From Duganella dendranthematis (lineage in GTDB: Bacteria > Pseudomonadota > Gammaproteobacteria > Burkholderiales > Burkholderiaceae_D): a stretch of DNA of 64,000 nucleotides. Below are positions 62,646-64,000 of the stretch, in pieces (the first letter of the stretch is position 1; each line of letters starts with the position of its first letter). Location: NCBI RefSeq assembly GCF_012849375.1, contig NZ_CP051684.1:3968001-4032000 (forward strand), in the 5' to 3' direction. Made by a program: the position numbers and the translations under genes. The notes beneath the pieces are model-generated. The model had not been told where the DNA came from. It was given only the letters and a program-made list of their open reading frames with translations, and made no database searches.

Positions 62646-63155
62646 ATGCAAATCATCAAAACCGCAGTCGCAGCAGCCCTGGCAACCCTGGCCTTCTCGG
62701 CGTCGGCCATGACCCCGATCCAGGACGCTGAACTGAGCACCGTCAGCGGCCAGGATGGCGTGTCGATCGCCGCCAACCTGAACATCAAAATCGATTCCTT
62801 CACGTACACCGATACCGATGCGCTGGACGCCAACGGTCTGGGCGGTGGTTCGGTATCGTTCAACGGCATCAAGGTCAACGGCCTGATCGCGGCCAACATC
62901 GACATCCTGTCGAAAGCCTCGTTCCTGCAGGCTGCCGGCGCCGCGGGCGTGACCAATCCAGGCACCTTCTACAACCCAGCCACCGGCGGTGACGTGGTGC
63001 AGATCGCCATCCCGCAAAGCGTGGTGGCGGATGGTCACTACCTGAACGTGTCGGTCGACGCGATCAAGATGGGCAACAGCGCCGCTTCGTTCGGCTCGGT
63101 CGCCATGAACCAGATCGATATGCGCGGTACCACCGTGTGGATCTTCGCTCACTAA
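62646..63155 (+). CDS. DUF6160 / FilA-like exported protein, copy 2
   Basis: 169-residue tandem duplicate of copy 1. The mature region differs at only a handful of positions (for example NSFT to DSFT, SRNSFLAAAT to SKASFLQAAG), while the signal peptides differ more (TILAAALATAAF versus TAVAAALATLAF). It keeps TPIQDAELSTVSGQDG. Its own GGAGACTG lies before the ATG, and a 131-bp spacer separates the copies. Followed by a terminator-like hairpin. Confidence 0.82.
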   Translation: MQIIKTAVAAALATLAFSASAMTPIQDAELSTVSGQDGVSIAANLNIKIDSFTYTDTDALDANGLGGGSVSFNGIKVNGLIAANIDILSKASFLQAAGAAGVTNPGTFYNPATGGDVVQIAIPQSVVADGHYLNVSVDAIKMGNSAASFGSVAMNQIDMRGTTVWIFAH

Positions 63156-63167
63156 TTGGCTGAGCGA

Positions 63168-63198
63168 CGGCGGTTCCTACCGGAGCCGCCGCTGTTTT
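63168..63198 (+). terminator. terminator-like hairpin after filA copy 2
   Basis: Stem of 10 pairs (CGGCGGTTCC with GGAGCCGCCG, one G-U), loop TACC, followed by CTGTTTT. It lies only 6 nt before the ATG of the next gene, so it may attenuate read-through and reduce expression of the downstream gene relative to filA. Confidence 0.6.
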
Positions 63199-63203
63199 CC
63201 TCC

Positions 63204-63995
63204 ATGATTTTTCCTCCATTGCGCCGGCTGCTGCCGGGCCTGGCCCTGCTGTGCGGCATGCACGCGGCCACGGCCCAGATGCAGCCCATGAGCGAAGACG
63301 AACTGTCCAGCATTCACGGACAGGGCATCGTCACGATGACCAATACCAGCCTGGGCGGATACGATTTCAGCAAGGTCGCGCTGGAGGCGGATATTTCGCT
63401 GAGCGCCAACCTGCGCAATATGCGGTTGGGCCAGTACGCCTACGCGCCGCGCAACGGCGGCGGCGCCGATCTCGACATCTCGCTGATGCAGTTCGGCCGC
63501 AGCGACGGCACCGACGCGCAGCGCCTGGTGCAGATCAGCAATCCCTATTTCGAATTTGTGTACAAGAACGCGGCCGATGGCGCTTCGCGCGAGGCGATCG
63601 GCATGCGCTTTGGCTTTGAGTCGATCAGCGGCGATATCGGTTTGCAGATCAAGACCCTGTCCGGCTCGATGCGCGTGACCGGCACGGCGGCCGACGGCAG
63701 CGCGCTGGTGCTCGACTCGCGCACCGACGCCCTGGGTGGCAAGCGCTGGGATGGTGCGTGCAGCGGCTCGTGCCTGTCGCTGGCGCAGCTGGGCGGCGTG
63801 ACGGCCGGCGACGCCAGCGGCGGCAGCCGGGATTTCTGGGTCTCCATGCTGAAGACGGCCGTGCAATTTCCGACAGCGGCGGGCTTGCCGGCGTCCGATC
63901 CGGCGCAGGCCGGCGTGTGGCTGAACTGGCGCGATAAATTGCAGGCGCTGAACACCAGCGGCATCACGCCGCCCAACTTGCCGAAGGGGCGTTGA
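63204..63995 (+). CDS. exported FilA-related protein with ELSSIHGQG motif
   Basis: 263-residue predicted exported protein. A signal peptide (RLLPGLALLCGMHAATAQ) is followed by MSEDELSSIHGQGIV, the same ELSxxxGQ-type motif as in the two FilA-like proteins, and a large beta-rich domain with two Cys close together (ACSGSC). The ATG at 63204 gives the signal; an upstream TTG frame crosses the terminator. No clear Shine-Dalgarno sequence. A further gene probably starts at 63995 (TGATG). Function unknown; it may be a minor component of the same surface structure. Confidence 0.72.
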   Translation: MIFPPLRRLLPGLALLCGMHAATAQMQPMSEDELSSIHGQGIVTMTNTSLGGYDFSKVALEADISLSANLRNMRLGQYAYAPRNGGGADLDISLMQFGRSDGTDAQRLVQISNPYFEFVYKNAADGASREAIGMRFGFESISGDIGLQIKTLSGSMRVTGTAADGSALVLDSRTDALGGKRWDGACSGSCLSLAQLGGVTAGDASGGSRDFWVSMLKTAVQFPTAAGLPASDPAQAGVWLNWRDKLQALNTSGITPPNLPKGR

Positions 63996-64000
63996 TGCGG

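Noticed and set aside
1..64000. CRISPR arrays, tRNA/rRNA genes, insertion sequences, prophage
   Set aside because: No regularly spaced repeats, cloverleaf-like or rRNA sequence, transposase or phage genes were recognised by eye; a tRNA scan would be decisive for small RNA genes.

Overview
This window looks like chromosome from a GC-rich, free-living betaproteobacterium of the Oxalobacteraceae (Duganella/Massilia/Pseudoduganella type). That placement is an inference from gene content: two TonB-dependent glycan loci, a PEP-CTERM protein, GluQ-RS, DUF3422, CYTH-CHAD and a fil-like cluster. I found no rRNA, tRNA, CRISPR array, insertion sequence or prophage.

Region 1 (1-9978, minus strand) reads as one eight-gene uronate-polysaccharide operon, most likely for alginate. 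In transcription order it holds a TonB receptor, a LacI regulator, an SDR reductase, a Tat-exported heparinase II/III-type lyase, a KdgK-like kinase, a hexuronate-type MFS carrier, an SGNH esterase and a PL7-like lyase cut by the window edge. A 28-bp perfect palindrome and a second imperfect copy upstream of the receptor are probably the LacI operators.

Region 2 (10120-16043) holds uridine kinase, a small lipoprotein and secreted protein, and a redox stress module (secreted peroxiredoxin, DsbD-like reductase, ECF sigma factor, DUF1109 anti-sigma). A PEP-CTERM protein follows on the other strand.

Region 3 (16193-40570) is a xyloglucan-type utilization locus: MFS carrier and GH43; an SGNH-esterase/GH74 xyloglucanase; a XylR-type regulator; a Caulobacter-type xylose dehydrogenase; a XylFGH importer; then TonB receptor-GH35-GH31-GH39-GH95. 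A near-identical 20-25 bp element lies upstream of three of its transcription units and is the best candidate for the XylR site. The esterase/GH74 gene is split by a -1 frameshift exactly at a nine-A run containing the slippery heptamer A AAA AAC.

Region 4 (40580-55433) is mostly housekeeping or poorly known: OYE reductase with divergent MerR, three alpha/beta hydrolases, DUF3422, DinB, an orphan 513-residue protein, a HAD protein lacking its nucleophile, a CbbR-like LysR, LysE, CYTH-CHAD, GluQ-RS and an M28 peptidase. A long hairpin and a decayed toxin-antitoxin module separate it from region 5.

Region 5 (55969-63995) resembles the poorly characterised fil (putative pilus) system. A minus-strand operon encodes a C39 peptidase, two outer-membrane proteins, a DUF2059 protein, an AraC regulator and a MshEN-domain protein. 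Divergent from it are two near-identical DUF6160 (FilA-like) genes and a related larger protein. The FilA-like proteins share an ELSxxxGQ motif that recalls double-glycine leaders, and the MshEN protein ends in a FilA-like domain. I consider this the strongest candidate for an undescribed system in the window.
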